Source: Ailanthus altissimus (taxonomy: Eukaryota; Streptophyta; Magnoliopsida; Sapindales; Simaroubaceae). Taken from it: 64,000 nucleotides of DNA. Position numbers and translations under genes: made by a program. Each line of letters starts with the position of its first letter. The first letter of the stretch is position 1. The stretch is from the NCBI GenBank assembly GCA_946807835.1, contig OX327704.1, forward strand, positions 124,001 through 188,000, in the 5' to 3' direction. The notes under the pieces were generated by a model that was not told where the DNA came from, ran no database searches, and saw only the letters and a list, made by a program, of their open reading frames with translations. Below are positions 25,272-37,000 of the stretch, in pieces.

Positions 25272-26102
25272 TGTTAGAATTTGGTGATTTAAAATAGTGT
25301 TTAAGCTTGATTTTAAGTTGGAGATCAATGGGAAGTTGATATATAGGCAAGTATACATTAAAGACGTAGGAGAAAAAGAGAAAATAAAGAATCAAAAGTG
25401 CGGAGGGGCGAGATCACGTGAGGAGCCTAGTTCTAGGCCTTAGCGATTAGTACCCACTTTCGAAAAAGTGCATTTTTAGGTTGACTTGATTTATTTAAGT
25501 CGATTTTAAACTTTCTTTTTTCGTGGAATCCTATTCCAATACAAAATAAGGTTTTTAGGGATATTTTAAAGCTTGTACAAACCTTTGTAAAACCCGTAGA
25601 TTGTTAAACATCAAGGCATTAAAGAGAGTGTCGAATTGAGAGCTTAGATAGCTCTAGAGTATTGAGTGCGCGAAAGAGTGCCATGGAAGTGCTTGAGTGT
25701 TGTGTTCACAAAAGAATATTGATAAACCCTTTAAAAAGCTCGTCTATTAATGTATTCCTTGTCTCTTTTTTAAAAATCTTTATGATCTGAAAGTTCTTTG
25801 TGAACTGAGTAATAAACGAAGCTAAAATCTCGTGATTTACCATAGATGTAGGTATTTATTGTCAAACCACGTATGTTCTTGTATCTTGTGTGATTGATTA
25901 TTTATCTATATTGTATGTTTGAATATTTTTTATTCTTATTTAACTTGTGGGCAAAGTCTTCACGCACTTAGGTTTTAGGGTACTAAATACCAGCTTATGA
26001 GGTATTAGGGTGCGTAAAATCCTAATAGGTGAAATAGGTGATATGGCTGAGGTTTATACCTAAGTGGTATCAGATTTTAGAGCCTAGTCTGAATTCCTAA
26101 CA
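25272..26102. mobile_element. Solo LTR inside the LINE
   Basis: 831 bp with inverted termini TGTTAGAATT and GAATTCCTAACA, flanked by AAGCA (25267-25271) and AAGCC (26103-26107), a near-perfect 5-bp duplication. LINE protein similarity is found on both sides. A TGGTATCAGA string at 26065-26074 resembles a primer site but lies within the repeat, so the insertion may be more than a simple solo LTR. Confidence 0.68.
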
Positions 26103-26608
26103 AAGCCTTCAATTATTCATTATACATAAGATGCTTAAAATTAATAAGATCCATTCATGAAGCTGAGCACAATTCTAACAAGGTTCCAACCACAACAACA
26201 AGGAAGTTTATAGCAGAAGCCCAACTTTCTTTAACAATACTATTACACTCATTAAAGCTAAGCAAGCCTCCTTAAAGTGAAAACAAGAAACATGTCTTCT
26301 AAATAGCCTAATTTGGATTAAATCACTTGATTGCATTATTTCCAAAAGTAACAACCTATAATTTGAACATAAAGTTTTAAGTATTAAGTGATAGAGCAAG
26401 GGAAAAAGATTTCAAACTAATCACTATCACAAACAAAACAATCAAGCATTTCCTAAATAAAGCAATCCATTTTTTTGCCATTACATCAAATGAACTGAGG
26501 ACCCTTAAACCTTAAATCTCATAATGCACAATCATATTAAAGCACTTTAAAAATTAGCCATTAAATAATTAAATCATTGTAAACTACCCAATTTCTTACT
26601 CTTACTTA

Positions 26609-26904
26609 GGATTCAATTTATGTAAAGTTATTGATGTATTTATTATGGCATATTGATATTTATGTATGTTCTCATAATGGTGTCTATTGATAGTTTACTG
26701 AGTTTTATGAAACACTAGATTCAATTGAAATTCCCATCACAACGCCATTATAATTGGTGTAAAGGATTCCAAGTGTAGATATACTGTGTGGAATCTAGTT
26801 TTTCATAAGACTCAGTAAACTACTAATATACACCATTATGAGAACATACATAAATATCAATATGCCATAATAAATACATCAATAACTTTACATCAATTGA
26901 ATCC
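26609..26904. repeat. Near-perfect 114-bp inverted repeat (hairpin)
   Basis: Left arm 26609-26722 and right arm 26791-26904 are reverse complements with six mismatches in 114, no gaps, and a 68-base spacer. The right arm overlaps the LINE endonuclease relic (minus-strand WHIDIYVCSHNG). The left arm is the same sequence inverted. Confidence 0.93.
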
Positions 26905-27129
26905 TTACAAAATAGTGCTAATCCACCACTATAACCTATTTTGTCCACAACAAGTTTCTCATAGAAACTAAGAAGAACCTGTAACGCTTTCATTTGACAA
27001 TAGTACAAATGGTTTCTATATAAAAAATGAATTAGGGAAAAGCTATTGCACATAGCTTTGCAAGATTTAGAATGTTTAGGTATTGCGCCTAGACTGCGGA
27101 CATTGGAACATAACATACTCATTATAACT

Positions 27130-29160
27130 GATAGCTTTACCTAAAAGTAGGAGCAGCAAATAAATCATTAATTCAGCTATATCAAAAGTCACTTCCATAA
27201 AAGCACCCATAGACGATGTAAAGGTATTAAACTCTATCCTATATTATCCCAAGCAAAGTTTACACTCACCCTTAAAGAATCCTTTATGTTTTTTTATCGA
27301 TAAATAAAAACGTAAAGCTACCACTTACTTTATGTTTACTCCCCAAATGAGAACTTTTAGCAAGAGAGAAACTCGGAGGTAATGAACTAGACTTTTGCAA
27401 AAAGACTTTGGGTAACCTAACTTTTACTTAGAATATATTACAACAAGTTTTATTTCATTCTTTTAAACAATTAAAAAAGGAACACGATTGAAACTGAAAC
27501 AAAGTTGGCAGAGTGCTTCACTTAGAATACACTTTCATATTAGTAAGGAGAGATGAGTCATCTATGTAAACCAAAATCTTAATTTAGTCTTATTTCAAAA
27601 TATCACTAAACGAATTCTTGGGAGATTACACACCCTTATCCAATAAAGAAAGGGATATAGTACTATAGAGATTCAAAGTTATTTAAGTTGGGATGCCCAC
27701 TTTAGAAGCCTTCTTCGTAGGAGTGGTGCTATATGTACATGGTTGAGATACAAGGTTTATATCTAAAATTGTTAAGACTTGTCTTTAATACTAATATTGA
27801 GCCTTCTCCTGATAGTTTAAACTTATAAGTTAAGTGGTAAATTAATATGGTATAAAAATCAGGTTCTAAGTTTGAACTTCCATGCTTTCATTTTCAATTA
27901 ATTTTTTAATTTGTCTCTATTTCTATCTCTAGAAATCTACTCTATTTTAGACTTTAAATTTAGATTTATATTTCACGTGAAAGAGACTGTTAAAATATAT
28001 CTTTAATATTAATATTGGGTCTTCTCTTAATAACTTAAACTTTTAAATTAAGTGGTAAACTAATACAAATAATATTTTACTAATCAATGACTACCACTTG
28101 TCAGGTAGTCATTGGTGTTTTACTTTTTATTAATATAATAGTTATACAATGCCAATTAACACATTAGATTCTATCTCACTTGAAATAGTTTGTATCCTAA
28201 CTATTTAGGCATACCATTACTCTTTTGACAGATGATAACGTTTAAGGGGTCATAAAATACCTATCCGAAATAATAAAGTCATCAATATTTTTTAATAAAC
28301 CCTAATCTGAAAGTAGTCACTTCTGGCTTGTGTGTGATAACATCCACATATAATGCCTTTTGGCAATAAATCTCGAAAATCATATCTTCGCATTGCATAT
28401 GATAGTACAACTAATCGCCAAAAAGGTTTGAATCCATAACTACAGAATCATTGGATCCACCTAAAGTGGTTATAGAATTCTTAAGATATCATTAAGGTTG
28501 GTTTAGAGTCTTATCAATAGCATGACAGTGAGATATCTAAGAGCTCTCTATAGAACCCCACATCTGTTTGAATGAGCCTTGATCCATGAAACCCATATTA
28601 CTAGCCCTTATCATAAAACTGTATAGAAATTATGATTCCTCATGCTCATCGTCTTTGCTTTTAGGCATTCCCTCTTCAAATAACCAAGTATGTCACAAAC
28701 AAAACAAAGTTTAAGGAGTCTTCCATAACAAAGGAGAATAATGGCAAGTTCATCAAAGTCCTCCCATTAAAATTTCAAAGTCAGCTTAATCAATTTTGAA
28801 ATATCTAAGAATAAAATATTGAAAATATCACTATAGTGTTTTTAAACTTTTATTTTGAAAAAAACTAAGAAAACTGCAAAAAAAACATTATGTTTATGAG
28901 TGGTGTTTTTTTATTTTTTTAAAAATTCAAATTCAGTTAAAAAAAAAACCCTTTCAATTAGTTTTTTTTTTACAAAAAAATCATATTTATAGTGTGTTTT
29001 GTAGTTGTGTTAATTGCCTAAAGATAAACGGTTGATAGTATATTTACATTCACTCTAATAGAGGTCCTGAGTTCAAATCTCTCTCCCCCCACCCTTTATT
29101 TTCATGTAAAGAAATATATATTTATTGTGTGTTTGTCTAAAACAATGAGTATTTCTATAT
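27130..29160. other. Retroelement-rich intergenic DNA, no intact gene
   Basis: Contains two related segments (about 27770-27850 and 27985-28070: TCTTTAATACTAATATTG then TTAAGTGGTAAA...) that resemble the 3' end of Copia LTRs plus primer-site region, and a perfect 11-bp stem (CAATGACTACC, 28085-28095; GGTAGTCATTG, 28104-28114) with an 8-base loop. I could not assemble any protein. Confidence 0.5.
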
Positions 29161-29164
29161 TATA

Positions 29165-30615
29165 TATAAGGTATAAGGACATTTTTATTCAACGAGTTTG
29201 ACCTAATTTTCAATTTTATCTAACGAGTTTCAGAAAACTCAATTTTGTCATAGTTCGTTAGTAAGATTCCATTAACTTTAACACTAAATGGACAAAACAG
29301 TCATGACTTATCAATAGTAAGATGGCTTGACACAAAATATCCACGTGTCAATCACTAATTTGCCACTTAAATAATAAAATAAAATAAATAAATAAAAAGA
29401 GAGCAGCCGTCGCAGTCAGTAGCCGACCAGCCACCGGTGACCAATTGCGATTTAACTCAAAATTTATATCATTTGACTCAAAATTTTATGATCTACGCAA
29501 TAGCAAGATTTTTTTGATCAACGGAATACTGTAGAAGTGCCAAAAGTGGAAACAAAATATTGTGGGAGGCGGCAGCCATCGCCGTTCGCCGTCGAATGGT
29601 AGGGTGGTGGCGTGCACCACCCCTACCATCGGACAGATCGGCGGTCGATTTATCCAATGGTGGGGGTAGGGGGTGCACACCACAGCACCACCGTTCGATG
29701 GTGAACAGTGATGGCCACCGACAACCACCAGAGTTGGCGATCGCGCATCGAATTGTGGGCGGTAGAGCGCAGTGGCCGCCACCCTCCCCCTATTTTCAAT
29801 CTATTGTTTGGCCATCTTATTTTTTTTGACAAAAATGATTCCATCATTGTGTATATATAAAAAAAATAGAATCCAATGACATAAATTTTGCCTATTTTCA
29901 TTACCGAAATCCGGCGACTGATGGTGGTCGGCGACGGTAGTTGTTGGTTTTAATAGTTCAACAATGGGGGCAGTGCATACCACCGCACCACCATTCGACG
30001 GCAAATGGTGGTGGTCACCAACAACCACCACGGGCCGGCGGTCTCGTATCGAATGGCGGGCGGTGGCGTGCACCACCCCTACTATTGGACAGATTGGCCA
30101 TCGATCTATCCAACGGTGGGAGCGGTGGTGTTCTACGGTGGCGCGGGGTGGTCGCCACCCTCCTCCTATTTTCGATCTATTTTTTGGCTACTTTCTTATT
30201 TTCTTTTAACAAAAATAATTTCACCATTGTGTAGATATAAAAAAAATGAAATCCAATGACATAAATTTTGCTTATTTTAGTAGTTCAGTTTTATTTATTT
30301 TAATTATTTTTTAATATAAAATAAAATTTAATATTCATTAAAATTTTGAACCTATTAAAACGTGCCACGTGTCTTTTTATTTTTAATAGCCTATTAATAA
30401 CCGACACGTATACATTGTATAATATACTCACATCACTATTTTTAATTAACATAATAATTAAGAGCAAATTTGTCAATATACAATGAAAAAAAAATTTAAT
30501 TAAAATTAACGGAATCTTATTAACGTCTTATGACAAAATTGAATTTTTTTAAACTCGTATAATAAAATTGAGAATTAAATCAAATTTATGGGATAAAAAT
30601 ATCCTTACCCCTTTA
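29165..30615. mobile_element. Long-TIR DNA element carrying duplicated GC-rich cargo
   Basis: The ends form ~110-bp imperfect inverted repeats. The left runs TAAGGACATTTTTATTCAAC... to TAAGATTCCATTAACTTTAA (about 29174-29280); the right mirrors it, ...TTAACGGAATCTTATTAACG to ATAAAAATATCCTTACCCC (about 30505-30612). The middle holds two copies of a GC-rich block followed by a shared AT-rich tail (29776-29897 and 30155-30284, CCACCCTCC.CCTATTTTC through CCAATGACATAAATTTTGC). Open frames of 80-98 codons on both strands arise from this GC-rich DNA but show no known motif. There is no transposase. Mutator-like (possibly Pack-MULE) is the best guess. Confidence 0.7.
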
Positions 30616-32000
30616 TATAATTTTACTTTTGAAAACACAAATTTTTAGAATTTGCCTTATAATAATATTTAACTTAAATGAGGTAATATTTAAGCGCATT
30701 TTGAATTGTAAAAACAAAATCAGAATTAATTGTATGCCCCAAAATAAATAATATATTAATTGAGTTGAAGTGTCACAAGACTTAGACTTGTTTGTTTAGA
30801 AATTTTAAATAATGCTTTTAAGAGTATAACTTTTTTCTAAAAGTTATTGATCATTTAGTTGTCAATTAAAAAATTATTTTTTAAAATAATAAATCGTTTA
30901 ATTATATATTATTAAAAGTATTTATATATAATTAAATTATAAAAAAAGATATTTAATAAAACTAATATTCAAATTTTAAATAGTTCAATTTTTTTACATA
31001 AAATAAATTTTGCAAACTAATCTTTAAAATTTACTAATGTAATTTTATATACAACTCAAAAAGCAATTTGTGCTAAAATTAGTTTAGTGATTATTGTGAA
31101 ATAATGGGCAAAATAAGTGAAACTTTGAACATCAATAAATGCAAATTTATAATAATTCAAATAAAATTAATATATAGCAATCAATTAAATTATTATGTTT
31201 AGTATAAAAATAAAAAAATAAAAAATATAATACCACGTACCTATGACAAAAAAATATAGTTTACTAGAGTCTGTAAAAATATGATAACTGTAAAGATATA
31301 AAGATATGGTAATTTTTAATAAAATGTTAAATACATATTAATTAAATATGATTTATTTTTATTAAAAGTATGTTATGGAATTAAGAAAATATTATTAGAA
31401 AACACAAATATAAAAATGTTAAAAAAATTCTACTCTTAAAAATTTAAATTTTGAATTTTTACAAATAGAACAAAATAACTTTTTTAATCTCCAAAAATTT
31501 TCTTTAATTGTAATTGAAAATTTTTTAAAAGAGATTTTAACATTTTAAAAAAAATCTTTTAATTAATAAAAAAGCCTAAGCAAATAGTATTTGGCATATA
31601 CACATTTCTTCTAAAATTATTTCTTATTAACATATAAATGTAATTAAAACTTAATTTAAAAATGTAATTAAGAAATATATTTTAAAAGTGATATTTAACA
31701 GGGAATACCATATTGATCATTATTGGTTGTTATCGTATAAAAGTAATAAAAAAAATCAATTCAAAAAGATGTACTTAAGAATTATATTTTTAAAATGGTA
31801 TTTAGGAATTTTTATTTTTTTATTTGGTTTTAAAATATTAAAATTAATCTCTAATTAATAAATTTTATATTTTATTAACTTTAAAAAAAAATAATTCCCT
31901 TTTCAAAATATATGTAAAAAATCATTAAAAAAAATTAATGTGGAACCAAATGATTGGATTGTACAGTAACGAAGAAGACCTAAAACCGTTAACCCCAGAA
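30616..32000. other. Very AT-rich intergenic DNA
   Basis: Long A/T runs and no recognisable coding or repeat structure. It forms the upstream flank of the YchF relic, with AT-rich sequence giving way to a CCAGAATTTATC...TATACGG leader near 31995. Confidence 0.55.
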
Positions 32001-32124
32001 TTTATCTTTTATACGGTAGGGGGAAGCCACCAGAGAGCAACCAGTGGCCATTGATTTTCATTCATTTTTGTTTTTTTTTTTTTTTTTTGAAAGCGAAAGC
32101 TATTTGAAGAAACAAAACCAAAAA

Positions 32125-32372
32125 ATGGTGAGAATAGCAGCAACAGCATACAATTATCTGATTCCAGCCTTTTCAACACTGCTTCCAAATCCAATGAAAT
32201 CATCATTTCTCTCTTCACCAAAAACGCAAACTTAGTCGCCGTTTTTGGGAATACAACTGCTACTAATACTAGTAGGAGATTCTCCTCTTCTTCGTTAAGG
32301 ATAAGTATGAGTTTGAGAGCTGGCATCGTTGGCCTTCCTAACGTCGGAAAATCCACTCTCTTCAATGCCGTT
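32125..32372 (+). pseudogene. YchF exon 1: organelle-type leader and P-loop
   Basis: ATG 32125 opens a Ser/Ala-rich, transit-peptide-like leader (MVRIAATAYNYLIPAF...), but that frame hits TAG at 32233. The P-loop frame, going upstream, reads SLFTKNANLVAVFG...RRFSSSSLRIS before MSLRAGIVGLPNVGKST, so leader and GTPase parts are now in different frames: an indel occurred around 32185-32225. ATG 32307 is in frame with the P-loop and could start a leaderless protein of 22 codons to the GT donor at 32373. The leader suggests plastid or mitochondrial targeting of the ancestor (inference). Confidence 0.85.
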
Positions 32373-33574
32373 GTAAGTCTCACGCGCTCTCTCTTTGGTA
32401 AATGTAGTTGTTTGGTGGCTGAGAAAACGAAAGAAAGAAGTTCAATTTATTATTATTTATTGAAAATTAGTGTATTAAATGTTTGTTATATCGCTTATAT
32501 AGTTAGAGCTTAATTGGCATTGTTGTTTGAAAGTACAATGACTAAAATGTTTACTAAATAATTTTTTTTATATATATGTAAATGATACAGTATAATATTA
32601 TTATATGTTATTTTTTAATTAATTTATAATTTTAATATAATTTATAATATATTACAAAATTTTGTCATAAACGCACATTCTATAGTGATTTACTATATAG
32701 TAAATTGTGTTGCTAGAATAAATATAACTAATAATCTTTAAGTGTAGAAGAATTTTTTTTTTAAACTAAAGTCGAGCATCGAACTTTAGTTAAAAAAATA
32801 AACATAGCATTGCATCTTATATATATAATTAGGTTTAGGCATAATTAGATTTGGTTTAATATTTTTTAATTAAATCAAATTGAACTAAATAGGCTTTTCT
32901 AAAATGTGAATTGAACTGGATAAAAGATTAAAAGTGAGCATCTGTTTGGTTGAACCGAAAATCGAATTGAATTAAATTGTTTAGTTTAATTCTATTCTAT
33001 TTATTTAGAATCGATCGGTTCGATTTATTTCAATTTAAGTAAGAAAAATACAATTAAAATAGACTAAATTTTTTATAAAAAAAAATCAAAAATCAAACAA
33101 ACCATTAGTTCGGTTCGATTTCTTATGGTTGAACTAATTGGTTCATATTTATATAAAATAGAATGGTTCGATTTCGCTTCAGAAACTGAACTAAAATTGA
33201 ATTTTACCTACACCTAAAAAGAATGGGTTAGAATCAAACCGGTTCGGTCTTCGATTTTATGGGCTAGGCTTTCAAAATTGATGGGCTACGATTTTTACTT
33301 AATTCTTTACTTAAGCCTATTTTGGTCTATTCATTGTATATATTTAGGCTAATTTTGCAATTGGCTGAAGCCCACTTATTAAATCAAGCTTAATTTGAAA
33401 TTAAATAATAAAATTCTTTAATTTATTAATTCTCATGGATATATTTATGCAGAAAGTAAAAAAAAAATCAAATTAAATATTAACTTTATAAGGCAGTACA
33501 CCAAATTAATTATACGACATATTAAAAAGGCTACAAAGATTAAAAACAAATACAAAGTGTTCTCAAGTTCAAAG

Positions 33575-33904
33575 TAGGGGTGGACATTATTTTCAAACTC
33601 GATCCGTTCTGAAATTTCAGGTTGGGTCGGGAACCAGAATGGGTTTGGGACAAAAAATTTTGTCCCGAACGGGACAGGTCGGGTTTGAAAAATTTTTAAA
33701 TTCGAACGAAAATTCCTGACCCGAACCGTTCCAAATTATCTCGAACCATCCCAAATTATTCCGAACCCAAATCAAAATTACATCATTTCAAAATAATTTT
33801 TTTTAAAAAAAATAAGAATTTCTTGAGATATATTTCGGAGTCCCGATTGAGTTCGGGTAGGGGTAGGGGTTGAAAATTTCCGAACCCAAAATTGTCCACC
33901 TTTA
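33575..33904. mobile_element. 330-bp hAT-type MITE
   Basis: Ends TAGGGGTGGAC and GTCCACCTTTA are inverted repeats. The flanks are a perfect 8-bp duplication GTTCAAAG (33567-33574 and 33905-33912), the hAT signature. The right hAT copy near 51338-51362 lacks it and shows the empty site. The interior is rich in GGGTCGGG / CCCGAACC phrases and encodes nothing. Confidence 0.93.
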
Positions 33905-34094
33905 GTTCAAAGTTCATTGGTTGAATTTATCATATTGCATCTTTCAAAGCCACAATAAAATTTATACAATAAAATAAAAATAATAATAGGTAAATAATTT
34001 AAATTATTTCTTATATTTATATTACAACGTATGATAAATCTTAGTATATATGCTCATTCAAGATCTATATGCTCATTGGCTAGTTTTGTTAGTT

Positions 34095-37000
34095 TTACAA
34101 ACTCCACATTATATAAGAAAATAAATTTAATAATGAAAATTTACATAAATAAACTATAAATAAAATAAGTAATATAATTTTGATACCTGACTCAACACTT
34201 TCATAAAATTCAATTTTCTTAACACATACTCTCTTATATGACTTATCCCCAAGTAAGGAACAATGTATCCAATTTTGTGCATAAATCAATGCCTCAATAG
34301 ATTTAAACTTAAAGAATTCTTAATGGATCTAGAATACACCCTCCAATATTAAATGTTAATTCAAATATAACAATGAAGACTAGAATTGCAATACGTTCTT
34401 TATGAAATGAGACAAAATCAGGTACTTTGTACAATTCAACTTCCACTAACTCAAAAGCTCAAAATTTGCATTATTTAAAGGCTCGGTTGTGACGCCCTAG
34501 ACCCAAAAGATCTGATACACGACATCACTTATATTTATTTAATAATATTTAAACATTCATTTCAATTTCTTTCAGATTTATAACAATTGAATTATGACTT
34601 GGACAATTAGTAAATCGGAGATATGCAGAGTTTTCTCAAAGATTAACACTCTACTACGTCACCAGTAGTAACTTTATTACCGGAAGCCTAAAATATATTC
34701 ATTGCAAATTCTTACTTAAAATCAACCAATAATCACACTTGGTGAAACTTAAACCAAATCCAACCACACACAATAAAATAATACATAAGTATTTATTTAA
34801 TAGGGACAAATCAAATATATTATCCCATGTGTCCCCCAAATAAAACACTCAGCAATCTAGCAACTTAAGGAACTTAAGGAATAACAGAAACCTTGCCAAA
34901 TCCGCTAAGCACACATGTACCTTATTTACCTGAAATCACCATAAACTATAATGAGTATAAAACTCAGTAAATATACTAGTTTTTCATATATCAAATACAA
35001 ATACATATATGTACATAATGCATATGTATGATATGTTGTGATAAATCAAAATCATAAACTTATCAAATCACATGTCATATAAGCGCTTACATATTCTTTC
35101 AAAACATATAATAGGAATACAATTACTCAACTACTACTTAGTAGGACTTACATATCACATATCACATAATGAGCCATATGTCACTCGTATGTGACATACC
35201 GTGTGAGAGGAATAGTACAAGTGAAGTTTTTAAATTACACATATATAATACTCATGCCCGAAGGTAAAAGCTAAACCTTCACCCTAATCATCGGTGAGTC
35301 CTCTCACATGTACAAATACGCCACCATATGAATGTGATGACTCACTCTTCTTTTAAGTACCAATAAGATCCTCTCTACATACAAAACACATAACATATAC
35401 CAATCCCAAAGGAAAGACCACATATAAAGGCTCCACAAATCACATAAAATGCCTACTAAATTAACAGTGAGTTCAAGTATCCTCAAAATACAAAATGTTT
35501 CTTATAGATATATTACACTTTAAAAGCTCTCTTTGTTAAACACATTTCACTTTGAAAGTTCACTTTCAAAAACACATATATGTCATGTATGTCCATATTC
35601 ACATTCATAAACACATGTCTTCACATTTCATATCAAAATATACTTTGACATAACATAAATATATTTCTAAGCACATTTACAAAATCATACATGTCTATTA
35701 CTATACTTATTGTGATTTCAGTAAAAGTCTAGTATAATTACCTCTTAACACTTTTGGGTATAAGGCTTAATTCTCCTTAACCTATCAATGGAGATTAATC
35801 ATTTCATAAGCCTCAAAATTCACACAAAACACTTTAAATAGCTTACAAAATTACACATATTGTACTTATCACATCGAATTGGTCTAATTACTTGGTTTCT
35901 CAAAACCTGTCATTTTGAGCACTTACACTTAACACAATTTTCTTATACATCAAATGATGTCCAATTGCTTTAAAATAAAAATATATCTTTCTTAACTCAT
36001 CTACCCTCATTATGTATGAATATTATATCATAATTCCTACACAATCCCTTTCATAAACACCATCAAATTCAAACTATTATTCTGGCGGGATCAAGATATT
36101 TATTGAACAGTATTCAGTCTTGTAATTTTATAAAATCGGATACTAACTCAAAAATTATAAAACTACTATAGAATTACTCTTGACACATATTTTCTTTTAT
36201 GATAAATATTTTACTTCAAAATTCCTGCCAAAAGTATTTTAAAACTATTTTATTCCATAGCTTTAAAATTATGTTAATCAAATACTGCAATAAGCTGACA
36301 CTCTTTAAAAAATCATAACAATTCAACCATATTGATCTAAATTCTCAATTCTGAGTATATCATATTAGACATATAAACTTATCATATTCCATAAATGCAT
36401 AATTTTTAAAATTATTAAGCAGATCAAAAATTATTTGTCACTGTGTCATACTGTTAACACAAGAAATTTTCAGAATTTCAGAGTCATTTTGGTATATTCA
36501 CTACAAATTTAATTTCTAGACTTTTCAATTGATTAAAAGTCTCAAATTATTCTAAACATATCTAGTTCCATATATTCAAAATTCAATACCAGAATCAAAT
36601 CACAACAATTTATAAAATTCCTGGATCAGGAGACTATCAAGTAGAAATGCTGCAATTCATCATGATTTATCAAGTTATCTACATAGATCATCATCAATTC
36701 TCACAATATCTTATTAAATACACCTCAAATACTCAATTGTACATATTTTCAGAAATCAAAACTTAAAGGAATTAACTAATTTAACATCAAGAAACTAAGA
36801 AATGATTACAATATACCTCTTAAAGCTTAAATTCTAACTTTCTTCTTCCTTTTCTTCTTCTTCTTCTTCTCTTTCTCTCTCCTTTATTTCTCTCTTTTTT
36901 CACTCTAAAAAAGGTATCTCGACCAAAATGAGTGAATTAGGGTTTCAAAGGTGTATTTTTATACTAAGAAGCTAATTTTTTATATTTACGAATTTACCCC

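Larger units (their letters stand above)
24700..27122 (-). pseudogene. Broken LINE (L1-type) ORF2 relic
   Basis: Minus-strand translation gives recognisable non-LTR retrotransposon ORF2 pieces. At about 27122-26823 lies the C-terminal half of the endonuclease/exonuclease-phosphatase domain (YSGGLALFCKDSIDVKLL, then WHIDIYV). A linker follows at about 26400-26110. Reverse transcriptase lies at about 25140-24720 (CNVLYKIISKVLAN-like block; DSQSAFILGQLVTDNAI; then LDILKAYDKVE). Frames shift and stops occur, and the catalytic palm after the KAYDKVE block is lost at the left edge. A solo LTR (25272-26102) splits it. A 63-bp in-frame tandem duplication lies in the RT (24917-25042). Confidence 0.8.

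Noticed and set aside
29486..30259. Overlapping frames of 61-98 codons on both strands
   Set aside because: All arise from GC-rich DNA with few stop codons inside an inverted-repeat element; none shows a domain. Kept as possible captured gene sequence only.
32009..32383. 124-codon minus-strand frame opposite YchF exon 1
   Set aside because: Shadow of the GTPase exon; the plus strand encodes a clear P-loop.
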